Assembly (NCBI GenBank): GCA_016705695.1 | Contig: JADJLA010000001.1 | Location: forward strand, 496,001 to 560,000 | Origin: Sphingobacteriaceae bacterium | GTDB taxonomy: Bacteria > Bacteroidota > Bacteroidia > B-17B0 > Aurantibacillaceae | Reading direction: 5' to 3' | DNA: 64,000 nucleotides | Shown: piece after piece, positions 17,201 to 25,338 of the stretch | Position numbering within the stretch: position 1 is the stretch's first letter | How the letters are laid out: each line of letters begins with the position of its first letter | Translations under genes and position numbers: made by a program | Notes under the pieces: model-generated | Told to the model about the DNA's origin: nothing | Seen by the model: the letters and a program-made list of their open reading frames with translations, nothing else | Databases searched by the model: none

Positions 17201-18729
17201 TCGGCATTGGGATCTGTACTTACTAAAACACCATTAAAACTTTTGTTGATGAATGTTCCATCAACTTTAATAGTATTGTATTCGTAGCCGTTAAAGTTTA
17301 AAGTTTTTATACCGCCCTGCATGGATGCGTTTATTTTTGCAATGTTCACACCTTTGCCCTTTAGTTTAAGATCTGAATTGAGGTTGTAAAGCCCCTTTGT
17401 TCCTGTCAATGAACCAATATTAAAATTAAGCGTTTTAATTTTTCCATGATACTCGAGGTCGTCAGGTTTTTTACCGGTTTTGATCCCAATATCTGCCACT
17501 ATGGACCCTAAAGCTGTACGAACATTGCCGTATACATTAAAATCATTTATCAATCCGTCGAACTTGCCATTATAGTTTACAATTCCTAAGTTTTTAATTT
17601 GAATAGGGATCTCTAACTTTTTATTTTCTTTAAAGGGATAATTAGGAATTTGTATTAGATCAACATAGGAAGTGGATAATTTTTTTGTATCAAAGTGCAA
17701 ATAACTATTATTAAAATCAGGCAAACCTACAATTGTAAGATCTCCAATAAATTCGGTGTTTGCTTTTAATTTTAATTTGAAATCCATTAAGCTTAGGTCG
17801 GCAACTGTGCCTTTTACTTTTCCCGAAAGTTTAACCGTATCATTCAATCCTGCAAGTTCTTCGGTAAAGGATGCCACATCTTTTAAATGCACTTTTGTTT
17901 TTGGTTTCAAAAGTACATCCATATCAACCTTATTTAAAAAATCATTATACGCTTCCCAATTATCATGTTTAAATCTTACATGCCCTCGTATTACGGTACC
18001 GGGAGTTACAATATCCAGATGATCCATATAAACGCCTTTTTCGCTTATTTTTAAGTTGCTTGATAGGTTAGTGAGTGCAAATCCACTTTGCTCATTGAAT
18101 CTTAAATTAGATAGCGCAACAAAAATAGTGTCTTTTTGAAATTGGATCTGCGAGAATTTTCCGGAAACATTGTTCGCTCTTAAATTATTAAAATTAATTG
18201 CCTCTGTGATCTTTGTGTCTTTGTTATTATTCTTGAACATAAAATTCACATTATTAAGAGTTAGATCGTTGAATTTTACATCCCAAGGAACAGAACTTGT
18301 GTCTTTTTCTTTTTTACCGGTGTCAAAATAATCCACAATGAACTGAAAGTTCATAATGCTATCATTTTTCGGAATAGATAATTTCGCGGTTGTGTTTGAT
18401 AGCGTTACATTTTTAATATTTATTTTTTGATCAGAGAAATTGAACGAGTTCAATTCAACAAATATTCTCCCGCCACTTATGAGTGTGTCTTTATGAAGAT
18501 CTTCCATGTAGACACCTTTTAGCTCCGCCGTTTTAAAGAAATGAAGTTCAACGGCATCAATTTTCACAACCGTTTTTAATTCATCTTCCAAATAATGCGA
18601 TGCTTTTTGCGCCAACCAGGTTTGAAAGGAAGGGCTTTGCACCAAGAAGAATAGGGAGGTAACCATAACCACCACAACTATTGTAAGCCACATAAGGCTT
18701 TTTAGTATTATTCTTGTAACTTTACGCAT
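14215..18729 (-). CDS. tamB: TamB-like translocation/assembly module protein (AsmA/TamB family)
   Basis: A 1504-residue envelope-spanning protein. One N-terminal membrane anchor (about residues 12-30) is followed by more than 1000 residues of beta-rich repeats typical of the AsmA-like/TamB bridge proteins. These link the inner and outer membranes and are implicated in phospholipid transport and outer-membrane protein assembly. The C-terminal ~400 residues carry the TamB domain (IWSGNPYNGDIDITASY, NRQVFSFLLF, LSSRVNGVLDG). The tail after about 1480 is Lys-rich. It is divergent from tsaD with a 50-nt spacer. The Omp85-like gene at 4647 could be a partner but is not adjacent. Confidence 0.87.
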   Translation of the reverse strand: MRKVTRIILKSLMWLTIVVVVMVTSLFFLVQSPSFQTWLAQKASHYLEDELKTVVKIDAVELHFFKTAELKGVYMEDLHKDTLISGGRIFVELNSFNFSDQKINIKNVTLSNTTAKLSIPKNDSIMNFQFIVDYFDTGKKEKDTSSVPWDVKFNDLTLNNVNFMFKNNNKDTKITEAINFNNLRANNVSGKFSQIQFQKDTIFVALSNLRFNEQSGFALTNLSSNLKISEKGVYMDHLDIVTPGTVIRGHVRFKHDNWEAYNDFLNKVDMDVLLKPKTKVHLKDVASFTEELAGLNDTVKLSGKVKGTVADLSLMDFKLKLKANTEFIGDLTIVGLPDFNNSYLHFDTKKLSTSYVDLIQIPNYPFKENKKLEIPIQIKNLGIVNYNGKFDGLINDFNVYGNVRTALGSIVADIGIKTGKKPDDLEYHGKIKTLNFNIGSLTGTKGLYNLNSDLKLKGKGVNIAKINASMQGGIKTLNFNGYEYNTIKVDGTFINKSFNGVLVSTDPNADFDFNGNINFANKVPQMDFISTVNKLNLKKLNFSKAPAEFSTQILINLKGDNVNNLTGNINFDNTLYKDSIKTYKISTFDLLLQQETIDKSIKLTSNYFNVDVDGRFNISDLPLAFKQTLHDYYPTFVKKNTGKIIYKDAFKYKITVKKFDVIKELFVPSLMISPATIVVGDFDAGNNLINFNLKSSLIEAAGIKFKDNAIESYSKNKKINLVFKGSYIQLADSLRLNNYFMYFVSKDLDTKYNLEWNDKKIPNNSGKFNGTVSFADNKALFKYNELNVKVRDSTWKLTTTNPTIIDSAGNITINPLKFENLEQSIAINGTLSNKKSDSLNFVTTDLVLDQFNPFLEQFGLKLNGELDSRIKLQNVDKHVTLNSIIDLTKFKFNDNLIGQMHVQTDYITQEQRLQMDGYTTLGLGIGFGVMKNLSFKGNYYFDKREETIDLNFSANPLNLRLINPLMAGILTVKKGVVFGGGKIHGNADKVLIDGELKLTDSEIKIDYTNVTYKMNGKIEIMPDQIRFSDILMDQIDPNDQLRNVKLKTVPQGTINGNLFHSNFKKMQLDYDISFKNMLALNTTERENKDFYGRVYCTGNVGLYGFMNDIHMEVKATTKKNSKFILPLDGPTEIAENDFIKFVKKDTVKREVKHDLTGFNLDLNIVATPEATTQIIFDKISGDAINVYGNGDIKMKINTLGKFEMYGDYIMNGGDYNFSLQNVISKKFDIDPGSTIIWSGNPYNGDIDITASYRQRASIAPFISDPTAAQQYKSRTPAACKLIMKHTLMKPEISFELEFPTISDNVRSQISSVLADEAELNRQVFSFLLFRSFIPPVIYGTSGGGVTAGNAAASTGSELLSSRVNGVLDGLVGNFDKDLQVGVNYRPGSQNNSDEVLVNVNRNFLDDKLTVDGNFGAGSSTGSSKNIIGDVNVEYKLSKDGRYKLKGFNRTNDMTQQTTSGGPYTQGLGFFFREEFDTWDELYKKYLQKIKKNKKQTEKKPDEKS

Positions 18730-18779
18730 TGCAACGACCCACTAATTTACGGAAAATTAGCACCCTGAAAACCGAAAAA

Positions 18780-19799
18780 ATGCAAAATAGTAACAGTATC
18801 ATATTGGCAATTGAAAGTAGCTGCGATGATACGTCCTGCGCAATATTGAAGGGTAATGTTGTTTTAAGCAATTTCACCGCAAATCAAAAAATTCACGAGC
18901 AATATGGCGGAGTTGTGCCCGAATTGGCCAGCCGCGATCATCAAAAGAACATTGTGCCGGTGGTTCACGAAGCCCTAAAAAAAGCCAATATGACTTTGTC
19001 GCAAGTAAATGCAATTGCTGTAACGCGCGGTCCTGGTTTAATGGGAAGTTTGTTGGTGGGTTTGAATTTCGCAAAATCACTGTCGCTTTCTCTGAATATT
19101 CCTTTAATTGAGGTTGATCATATGCAAGCGCACGTTTTGGCGCATTTTATTGTGGATGCCGAACAAAAAATACCACCTTTTCCTTTTGTATGTTTAACCG
19201 TAAGTGGAGGGCATACACAAATAATAAAAGTAACCGATCATTTAAAGTTTGAATTGCTAGGTCAAACAATTGATGATGCCGTTGGAGAAGCATTTGATAA
19301 AGCTGCCAAAGTGCTTGGTTTGCCTTATCCGGGCGGACCAATGATAGATAAATTTGCACAAAACGGAGATGCGCATCGGTTTAAATTCTCAGATACAAAA
19401 ATGCAAGGATATGATTTTAGTTTTAGCGGAATAAAAACATCGTTCCTCTATTTTATCCAAAAGGAAACCGCAAAGGAACCTGACTTTATAAAGAACAACA
19501 TAAGTGATATTTGCGCTTCATATCAATACCATTTGATCCAAATACTTCTTAAAAAAAGTAAATTATTGTTGGATGAAGCAGACATCAAACACTTTGCCAT
19601 TTCGGGAGGTGTTTCGGCAAATTCGGAGCTAAGAAAGCAAGTAAAAGCACTCGAACAGCATGGAATTGAAACCTATATTCCTAAATTTGAGTATTGTACC
19701 GATAATGCCGCAATGATAGGAATAGTGGGCTTCTACAAGCTTTTGCGTCAGGAATTTTCTTCTCTGGCGATCTCACCTTTAACGCGCCAAACATTTTAG
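18780..19799 (+). CDS. tsaD: tRNA N6-threonylcarbamoyltransferase TsaD
   Basis: Transfers threonylcarbamoyl to A37 of ANN-decoding tRNAs (t6A synthesis) with TsaB/TsaE. The ASKHA-fold protein starts IILAIESSCDDTS. The metal-binding HMQAH (His near 114 and 118) and FSGIKTS, AISGGVSANSELR, CTDNAAMIG blocks are all present. I choose the ATG at 18780 (339 residues). The frame can be extended to a TTG at 18729, but that adds a 17-residue non-conserved leader overlapping the tamB start. Confidence 0.94.
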   Translation: MQNSNSIILAIESSCDDTSCAILKGNVVLSNFTANQKIHEQYGGVVPELASRDHQKNIVPVVHEALKKANMTLSQVNAIAVTRGPGLMGSLLVGLNFAKSLSLSLNIPLIEVDHMQAHVLAHFIVDAEQKIPPFPFVCLTVSGGHTQIIKVTDHLKFELLGQTIDDAVGEAFDKAAKVLGLPYPGGPMIDKFAQNGDAHRFKFSDTKMQGYDFSFSGIKTSFLYFIQKETAKEPDFIKNNISDICASYQYHLIQILLKKSKLLLDEADIKHFAISGGVSANSELRKQVKALEQHGIETYIPKFEYCTDNAAMIGIVGFYKLLRQEFSSLAISPLTRQTF

Positions 19800-19825
19800 G
19801 GATCAAACTTTTTGTTGTACTTTTG
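19795..19825 (+). promoter_or_regulatory. Promoter of the ABC-F gene
   Basis: TACTTTTG at 19818-19825 is a perfect -7 box, with TTTA (one mismatch to TTTG) 19 nt upstream at 19795-19798. It overlaps the tsaD stop and lies 7 nt before the ATG at 19833, which excludes the in-frame TTG at 19812 as a start. Confidence 0.6.
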
Positions 19826-19832
19826 CGCCCTT

Positions 19833-21800
19833 ATGATCTCGGTAAACTCAGTAACTGTATCCTTTGGGGGCTTTAATTTATTCGATAATATTTCTTTTTT
19901 GATCAATTCAAAAGACAGGATCGGTCTTGCCGGAAAAAATGGTGCCGGAAAAAGTACCATGCTTAAATTAATTGCCGGCGAAGAAAATCCAACTAAAGGA
20001 GATATATCAACGCCACGTGATATAACCATTGGGTATTTGCCTCAAGATATGATCCATCAACATGGAAGAACCGTATTTGAGGAAACCGAAACAGCTTTTG
20101 CCGAGATACAAAAGCTCGAAGTAAAGTTAGAGAACATCAATCATCAATTAGAAACACGTACCGATTACGAAAGTGAATCTTACATGCGTTTAATTGAGGA
20201 GCAAACCGACATTTATACTCGCCTTGACATGATAGGCGCAGGAAGTAAAAATGAAGAGATAGAAAAAATATTGAAAGGGCTTGGATTTGCGCGTAAGGAT
20301 TTTGATAGACAAACAGCCGAGTTTAGTGGAGGATGGCGTATGCGTATTGAATTAGCCAAGATCCTTTTACAAAAACCACACATTTTATTATTGGATGAGC
20401 CTACCAATCACTTGGATATTGAAGCCATTATTTGGTTGGAGGAGTTCATGGAAACGTTCTCAGGCGCTGTGATGCTGATAAGCCATGATAAAACATTTTT
20501 AGATAACGTAACACAACGAACTATTGAGATCGTAAATGGAAAAACATACGATTATAAAACAAATTATTCACGTTACCTTGAGTTAAGACAAGAGCGTATT
20601 GAACAACAAGAAAATGCTGCTAAGAATCAACAAAAGATCATCAATCAAACAGAAGTATTAATAGATAAATATAGAGCAAAAGCAAGTAAAGCTTCCTTCG
20701 CTCAATCCTTGATCAAAAAATTAGATCGCATGGAAAAGGTAGAAGTGGATGACTTAGACACTTCGGTGATGCGTTTTCGTTTTCCTCAACCTGCACATAG
20801 CGGTAAAATTGTGTTAACAGTAGAAGATGCCGGAAAAAAATACGGCGATAAGCGCATTTTTTCTGACGCAAGATTTATCATTACAAAAGGAGAAAAAATT
20901 GGATTGGTAGGACGTAATGGTGAAGGAAAAAGTACCATGATGAAAATGATCGCTAAAAAAGTAGATCATGAAGGCACTGTTCAGTTAGGACATAGTGTAC
21001 TACCTGGATATTTTGAGCAAGATCAGGAAGAAAAACTCGACCCAAAGAAAACAGTTTTTGAAACAATTGATGAATTAGCGGTTGGTGAAGTGCGCAAACA
21101 AGTAAGAGGTTTATTAGGTTCATTTTTATTTGGTGGCGAGGATATTGATAAAAAAGTTCAGGTATTAAGTGGAGGAGAGCGTGGGCGTTTGGCTTTATGT
21201 AAATTATTGCTAGAGCCATACAATTTATTATTGATGGATGAGCCTACCAATCACTTAGATATTAGAAGTAAGGAAGTATTAAAATCTGCGATCCAAGATT
21301 ACGAAGGAACTGTGATCATGGTAAGTCACGATCGTGATTTTATGAAAGGTATTTGCCATCGTTTATTTGAATTTAGAGATGGACACGTGCGCGAGCATTT
21401 ATGCGATATTGAGGAATTTATGCAATTGCGTAAAGTGGAGCGTTTAAATGAATTGGATCTTGATAAAAAAGCAAACAAACAAGAAGCATTGGGTAGCGTT
21501 CAGCAAAAAGTGGCAGAACAAAAACCGGTAGTTGATAAAACAAATGATGCTGAAAAGAAACAATTGCTCAGCAAGCTCAAAAAAACGGAAGAGGCCATTG
21601 AAAAATTAGAACTCGAGATAAAACTAGCTGATGAAAAATTAGCTGACCAAGCTAATTACGAGAAGTTGATGAACGATCAGGTGTTTTTTTACCAATTACT
21701 CAAAGCTAAAGCTTCAACTGGAGGACGAATTAACAAAATGGGAAGAAGTTTCCAGTTTGTTAAATTCGTAATATCAAATGCAACTTATACCTTTGAGTAG
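19833..21800 (+). CDS. ABC-F ATPase (ribosome-associated), C-terminus frameshifted
   Basis: A soluble tandem-ATPase of the ABC-F family, which acts on the ribosome in translation rather than in transport. Domain 1 has Walker A GKNGAGKST, signature FSGGW and Walker B LLLDEPTNHLD. Domain 2 has GRNGEGKST, LSGGERGRL and LLLMDEPTNHLD. A linker and a C-terminal coiled coil are present and no membrane segment is. The last ~37 residues as read are abnormal. Removing one T from the T7 run at 21684-21690 restores a typical tail (NYSKLKLQLEDELTKWEEV) ending with TAA at 21769-21771, giving about 645 residues. Start at 19833 is set by the promoter. Confidence 0.88.
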   Translation: MISVNSVTVSFGGFNLFDNISFLINSKDRIGLAGKNGAGKSTMLKLIAGEENPTKGDISTPRDITIGYLPQDMIHQHGRTVFEETETAFAEIQKLEVKLENINHQLETRTDYESESYMRLIEEQTDIYTRLDMIGAGSKNEEIEKILKGLGFARKDFDRQTAEFSGGWRMRIELAKILLQKPHILLLDEPTNHLDIEAIIWLEEFMETFSGAVMLISHDKTFLDNVTQRTIEIVNGKTYDYKTNYSRYLELRQERIEQQENAAKNQQKIINQTEVLIDKYRAKASKASFAQSLIKKLDRMEKVEVDDLDTSVMRFRFPQPAHSGKIVLTVEDAGKKYGDKRIFSDARFIITKGEKIGLVGRNGEGKSTMMKMIAKKVDHEGTVQLGHSVLPGYFEQDQEEKLDPKKTVFETIDELAVGEVRKQVRGLLGSFLFGGEDIDKKVQVLSGGERGRLALCKLLLEPYNLLLMDEPTNHLDIRSKEVLKSAIQDYEGTVIMVSHDRDFMKGICHRLFEFRDGHVREHLCDIEEFMQLRKVERLNELDLDKKANKQEALGSVQQKVAEQKPVVDKTNDAEKKQLLSKLKKTEEAIEKLELEIKLADEKLADQANYEKLMNDQVFFYQLLKAKASTGGRINKMGRSFQFVKFVISNATYTFE

Positions 21801-21817
21801 CGTATAAAGTGTAAAGT

Positions 21818-22573
21818 ATGAGTATCAAAAAACACATTCCTAATGCTATTACCTGTTGCAACCTCCTATGTGGTTGCATTGCTATTATTCAGGTATTTGA
21901 AGGTAATCTTGTATTGGCCGCGTATTTAGTGGGTTTGGCAGCTATTTTTGATTTTTTAGATGGGTTTGCTGCACGTGCGCTTAAAGTAACATCTGTTATT
22001 GGAAAAGATCTGGATAGTTTGGCAGATATGGTAACGTTTGGTGCTGTTCCGGGTTTTGTGATGCATAAAATGTTAGAGATAGGGTATTTGGTAAATCACC
22101 GAGATTACGATCTTATTGTGCAAAACCAATGGCTCACATACATTCCAATTCTTATTCCAATTTTTTCGGCAATTCGTTTAGCTAAATTCAATAACGATAC
22201 ACGGCAAACTGATTCATTCATTGGTGTTCCAACACCAGCAAATGCTATTTTAATCTGTTCAATTCCATTAATAGTTAATTGGGATACACATTTTGATCTC
22301 AAACATTGCGAGGTTATACACTTCCTAATTCATCCGTATGCGTTGATATTCATCTCTGTTTTAATGTCAATTTTAATGGTAGTTGAATTGCCACTTTTTT
22401 CTTTAAAGTTCAAGAGTTTTGGCTGGAAAGGAAACGAGATCCGTTATATTTTCATTGCTTTAAGCATTCTTGGTCTTATTCTTTTCCAATTCCTTGGATT
22501 GGGTATAGCCATTGTTCTGTACGTTGGCCTTTCCATGGTAAACAATCTGTTTTTCAAGCCTAAAACCGCCTAA
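21818..22573 (+). CDS. pssA: CDP-diacylglycerol-serine O-phosphatidyltransferase
   Basis: Integral membrane enzyme making phosphatidylserine, the precursor of phosphatidylethanolamine. The CDP-alcohol phosphatidyltransferase signature DGxxARxnGxxxDxxxD is complete (DGFAARAL ... GKDLDSLAD, residues about 47-68). Hydrophobic segments occur throughout the 251 residues, matching the short PssA form with about six to eight membrane helices. It follows the ABC-F gene, from whose restored stop it is separated by about 46 nt. Confidence 0.88.
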   Translation: MSIKKHIPNAITCCNLLCGCIAIIQVFEGNLVLAAYLVGLAAIFDFLDGFAARALKVTSVIGKDLDSLADMVTFGAVPGFVMHKMLEIGYLVNHRDYDLIVQNQWLTYIPILIPIFSAIRLAKFNNDTRQTDSFIGVPTPANAILICSIPLIVNWDTHFDLKHCEVIHFLIHPYALIFISVLMSILMVVELPLFSLKFKSFGWKGNEIRYIFIALSILGLILFQFLGLGIAIVLYVGLSMVNNLFFKPKTA

Positions 22574-22575
22574 AG

Positions 22576-22651
22576 TTTCCCGCAGATTTCACAGATCACG
22601 CAGATTCTTCTGGGAATTAAAGATCTGCGAAAATCAGCGAAATCTGCGGGA
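22576..22651. repeat. Imperfect inverted repeat with CGCAGAT motifs
   Basis: TTTCCCGCAGATTTC (22576-22590) and its reverse complement around 22639-22651 form 13-bp perfect arms. The interior (CACGCAGATTC / AGATCTGCGAAA) is also partly complementary, so the whole 76-nt stretch can fold into a long hairpin. It sits between pssA and purS with no T-tract after it. It resembles the dispersed CGCAGAT palindromes common between genes in Bacteroidota. Confidence 0.65.
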
Positions 22652-22747
22652 GATATCAACCAATTCCCCTAATTATAAACAACCCTCAAAAGCTTGTTTT
22701 TATATTGCGTTTAACTTGTTAATTTAGCGCTTCTATTATAAGAAATC

Positions 22748-23005
22748 ATGGCAAAATTTGTAGCAAATATTGATGTAATGCCTCTAAAAGCATTATTAGA
22801 TCCACAAGGTAAAGCGGTTACCGGCTCAATGAAAAACTTAGGACTTCCTGAAATTGAGAACGTTCGTATTGGTAAACATATTACCTTGGAAATTGAAGCA
22901 GCTTCAAAAGACGCAGCGAATATTAAAGTGGATGAAGCGTGTAAAAAACTACTCTGCAACCAGATCATGGAAGGGTATGAATTCTCTATTAGCGAGGTGA
23001 AATAA
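22748..23005 (+). CDS. purS: Phosphoribosylformylglycinamidine synthase subunit PurS
   Basis: Small (85-residue) subunit of the three-part FGAM synthase (PurS-PurL-PurQ) in purine synthesis; it forms the dimer bridging PurL and PurQ. The sequence has the PurS pattern: a beta strand with VANIDVMPLKALLDPQGKAV, then GLPEIENVRIGKHITLE, then a C-terminal helix with CKKLLCNQIMEGYEF. A possible -7 box TAATTTAG lies at 22720. Its presence as a stand-alone gene implies this organism uses split PurL/PurQ encoded elsewhere; purD is in this window at 44950. Confidence 0.85.
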   Translation: MAKFVANIDVMPLKALLDPQGKAVTGSMKNLGLPEIENVRIGKHITLEIEAASKDAANIKVDEACKKLLCNQIMEGYEFSISEVK

Positions 23006-23008
23006 ATT

Positions 23009-23039
23009 TTTGTTATTGGCCTTAATTAGTTTACATTTG
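23009..23039 (+). promoter_or_regulatory. Promoter of metK
   Basis: TTTG at 23009-23012, 19 nt, then TACATTTG at 23032-23039: exact match to the Bacteroidota consensus in sequence and spacing. The predicted leader is only about 22 nt long, which leaves no room for a SAM riboswitch. Confidence 0.75.
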
Positions 23040-23065
23040 AAATTCTAAAATTTAAAAAAATCAGT

Positions 23066-24247
23066 ATGGGATATCTATTTACCTCAGAGTCTGTGTCGGA
23101 AGGACACCCCGATAAAGTAGCCGATCAAATTTCGGATGCTTTGATCGACAATTTTTTAGCGTTCGATCCACAAAGTAAAGTGGCTTGCGAAACGTTAGTT
23201 ACAACAGGTCAAGTAGTGTTGGCAGGTGAAGTAAAATCAAAAGCATATTTAGATGTTCAGGAAATTGCACGCGAAGTAATTCGTAAAATAGGATACACAA
23301 AATCAGAGTATATGTTCGAAGCAAACTCGTGCGGTATCTTATCTGCAATTCACGAGCAATCTGCTGATATCAATCAAGGTGTTGATCGTAAGAAAAAAGA
23401 AGAGCAAGGTGCAGGTGACCAAGGTATGATGTTTGGTTATGCAACTAACGAAACTGCTAACTACATGCCTTTGGCTTTAGATTTAGCTCATGGAATTTTG
23501 TTAGAACTTGCAGCATTACGCAGAGAAAATAAAGAAATTAAATATTTACGTCCTGATGCAAAATCACAAGTTACGTTAGAGTACGATGATAATAACAAGC
23601 CGGTTCGTATTGATGCCATTGTTGTTTCTACACAACATGATGATTTTGACGGTGAGCAAAAAATGTTAGCGAAGATCAAAAAGGATATCATCAGCATTTT
23701 AATCCCACGCGTAAAAAAGAAATATCCTAAATACGCTCATTTATTCAACAACAAAATCAACTACCATATTAACCCAACCGGTAAATTCGTAATTGGTGGT
23801 CCACACGGAGATACAGGTTTAACAGGTCGTAAAATTATTGTTGATACTTACGGAGGAAAAGGTGCTCACGGTGGTGGTGCATTCTCTGGAAAAGATCCAA
23901 GTAAAGTTGACCGTTCGGCAGCATATGCCACTCGTCACATTGCAAAAAACTTAGTGGCTGCAGGCGTTTGTTCTGAAGTATTAGTTCAGGTTTCTTACGC
24001 TATCGGTGTTGCACAACCAATGGGTATTTTTATTGATACTTATGGAACTGCAAAAGTAAAAATGACAGATGGTGAGATCGCTAAGATCGTTTCAAAGGTT
24101 TTTGATATGCGTCCTTACTTTATTGAGCAACGTTTTAAATTGCGTACTCCAATGTACAGCGAAACTGCTGCTTACGGACACATGGGTCGCAAAAACGAAA
24201 CAGTTACCAAAACATTCAAATCACCTGATGGAAAACAAAAACAATGA
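23066..24247 (+). CDS. metK: S-adenosylmethionine synthetase MetK, C-terminus disrupted
   Basis: Makes S-adenosylmethionine from methionine and ATP. The N-terminus TSESVSEGHPDKVADQISDA, GAGDQGMMFGY, the GGPHGDTGLTGRKIIVDTYGG block and HGGGAFSGKD are diagnostic. As read it stops after 393 residues at KSPDGKQKQ, short of the usual ~420. One extra A near 24240 continues the frame as MKVELFTWRKDCAGKS, clearly the missing C-terminal end. The sequence then becomes unreliable (24248-24480). The true gene is therefore probably intact, with the truncation due to sequence error. Confidence 0.9.
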   Translation: MGYLFTSESVSEGHPDKVADQISDALIDNFLAFDPQSKVACETLVTTGQVVLAGEVKSKAYLDVQEIAREVIRKIGYTKSEYMFEANSCGILSAIHEQSADINQGVDRKKKEEQGAGDQGMMFGYATNETANYMPLALDLAHGILLELAALRRENKEIKYLRPDAKSQVTLEYDDNNKPVRIDAIVVSTQHDDFDGEQKMLAKIKKDIISILIPRVKKKYPKYAHLFNNKINYHINPTGKFVIGGPHGDTGLTGRKIIVDTYGGKGAHGGGAFSGKDPSKVDRSAAYATRHIAKNLVAAGVCSEVLVQVSYAIGVAQPMGIFIDTYGTAKVKMTDGEIAKIVSKVFDMRPYFIEQRFKLRTPMYSETAAYGHMGRKNETVTKTFKSPDGKQKQ

Positions 24248-24480
24248 AAGTTGAATTGTTTACTTGGAGAAAGGATTGTGCCGGCAAAAGTAAACCGGGG
24301 GTTAAAACCACAAAAGGGGAAAAAAAAGTTTTAAAGGCTTCCAAATAGGGAGGGTTTTTGTTTTTTTTAAATTTGGGGGTGGGAAAAAAAAAAAAAATTT
24401 TCCGCTGGGAATTTTACCGGTAATGGGTACCATAAAATTTTTTTTTTTTTAAAATTGGGGGGGGTTTTTTTTTTTTTTTT
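24248..24480. other. Degraded sequence: homopolymer-inflated, probably not biological
   Basis: This stretch contains A14-like, T10-T16-like and G8 runs, with homopolymers progressively lengthened from about 24235 onward. The first part still resembles a corrupted metK 3' end (GATTGTGCCGGCAAA). The last part runs directly into the interior of a PEBP gene whose start is missing. I see no gene, RNA or repeat that explains it. It looks like poor-quality read ends bridging two good segments. Confidence 0.75.
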
Positions 24481-24912
24481 GATTTTGCAGATAACAACTA
24501 TATTCAATTTAAGTTCACCTGTGATGGTGAGAACTTAAGTCCTGGTTTGGTTTTAGACAATATTCCTGAAGGAACAAAATCCTTGGCACTTATTATGGAT
24601 GACACCGATTCGCCCAACGGTGAATTTGTGCATTGGGTAATGTGGAATATGCCTGTAAAGTCAAAGATCGTGCAAAATAAGGCTGAAGGAATTGTAGGGA
24701 AGAATACGCAAGGTAAGAACATGTACTATGGACCTTGTCCGCCAAACGGAATGCATACGTATCATTTTAAGGTTTATGCGTTAAACTCTTTACTTGAATT
24801 ACCGGCGAGTTCCGGAAAAGCGGAGTTGTTGAAAGCAATAGAGGGACATATTATTGAGCTAGCAGTGTTAAAGGGAAGGTATTCAAGAAAGAGCGAGCCT
24901 GTAGGAAAGTAA
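24481..24912 (+). CDS. YbhB/YbcL-family (PEBP-like) protein, 5' end lost
   Basis: Small phosphatidylethanolamine-binding-protein-like protein of the bacterial YbhB/YbcL family. DFADNNYIQFKFTCDGENL at the start corresponds to the usual family N-terminal region. IPEGTKSLALIMDDTDSPNG, FVHWVMWNMP and YYGPCPPNGMHTYHFKVYAL (ligand-site region) follow. The frame is open back to about 24436 through the low-quality segment, with no start codon; roughly 10-15 residues are missing. The TTG at 24547 is internal to the conserved region and is not a start. Confidence 0.8.
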   Translation, partial: DFADNNYIQFKFTCDGENLSPGLVLDNIPEGTKSLALIMDDTDSPNGEFVHWVMWNMPVKSKIVQNKAEGIVGKNTQGKNMYYGPCPPNGMHTYHFKVYALNSLLELPASSGKAELLKAIEGHIIELAVLKGRYSRKSEPVGK

Positions 24913-24922
24913 ATTTAAGGTG

Positions 24923-25189
24923 ATGATAAGAAACGTATTAATAGTTCTGTTGTTTACCACATTGTTTGCGGCATGTAGTAATGTTGATGATAAACTGATA
25001 GAGCAGGATTTTAAGAAGAAATGCGCCGACTGCAAAGTAGTAGAAATTTACAAAGAAGAATGTCAGGACGGATCGATCTTAGCGTGCTATCTTGTAAAGA
25101 TCAACTTTACGCAAGGTAGCGATTCGGTAAAAAGCGTGATGTGCCAATACATTAAGGGAGATAATGGAGAATGGCATTTAGTGGAGTAG
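24923..25189 (+). CDS. Small lipoprotein of unknown function
   Basis: An 88-residue predicted lipoprotein. A hydrophobic signal (VLIVLLFTTLFAAC) ends in a lipobox LFAAC, and the mature part has five more Cys residues, including CADC and a later pair, suggesting disulfides in the periplasm. I recognise no family. ATG at 24923 is preferred over a GTG one codon earlier. It follows the PEBP gene by 10 nt and is likely cotranscribed. Confidence 0.65.
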   Translation: MIRNVLIVLLFTTLFAACSNVDDKLIEQDFKKKCADCKVVEIYKEECQDGSILACYLVKINFTQGSDSVKSVMCQYIKGDNGEWHLVE

Positions 25190-25338
25190 AGAATAGGTGA
25201 AGATGAAATAAGACTATTTCAAACACTTTAAGAGTATTTACTCAAAGCAACATGGCAATGCCAGGTCAAAAGAGTAGTTAATCCTTAACGATAATTAGAT
25301 TGAGAGTAAAAAACGGATCGTTCTTTACTGAAGTAAAA

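Noticed and set aside
18729..18779. TTG start extending TsaD by 17 residues
   Set aside because: The added residues are not part of the family and overlap the tamB start codon; the ATG at 18780 fits the conserved N-terminus.
22990..23065. SAM riboswitch in front of metK
   Set aside because: The consensus promoter leaves a leader of only about 22 nt, too short for any known SAM riboswitch.
24340..24480. Poly-A, poly-T and poly-G tracts as phase-variation or regulatory tracts
   Set aside because: Many unrelated homopolymers inflate together and neighbouring genes are broken at both ends, which fits poor sequence, not a single regulated tract.
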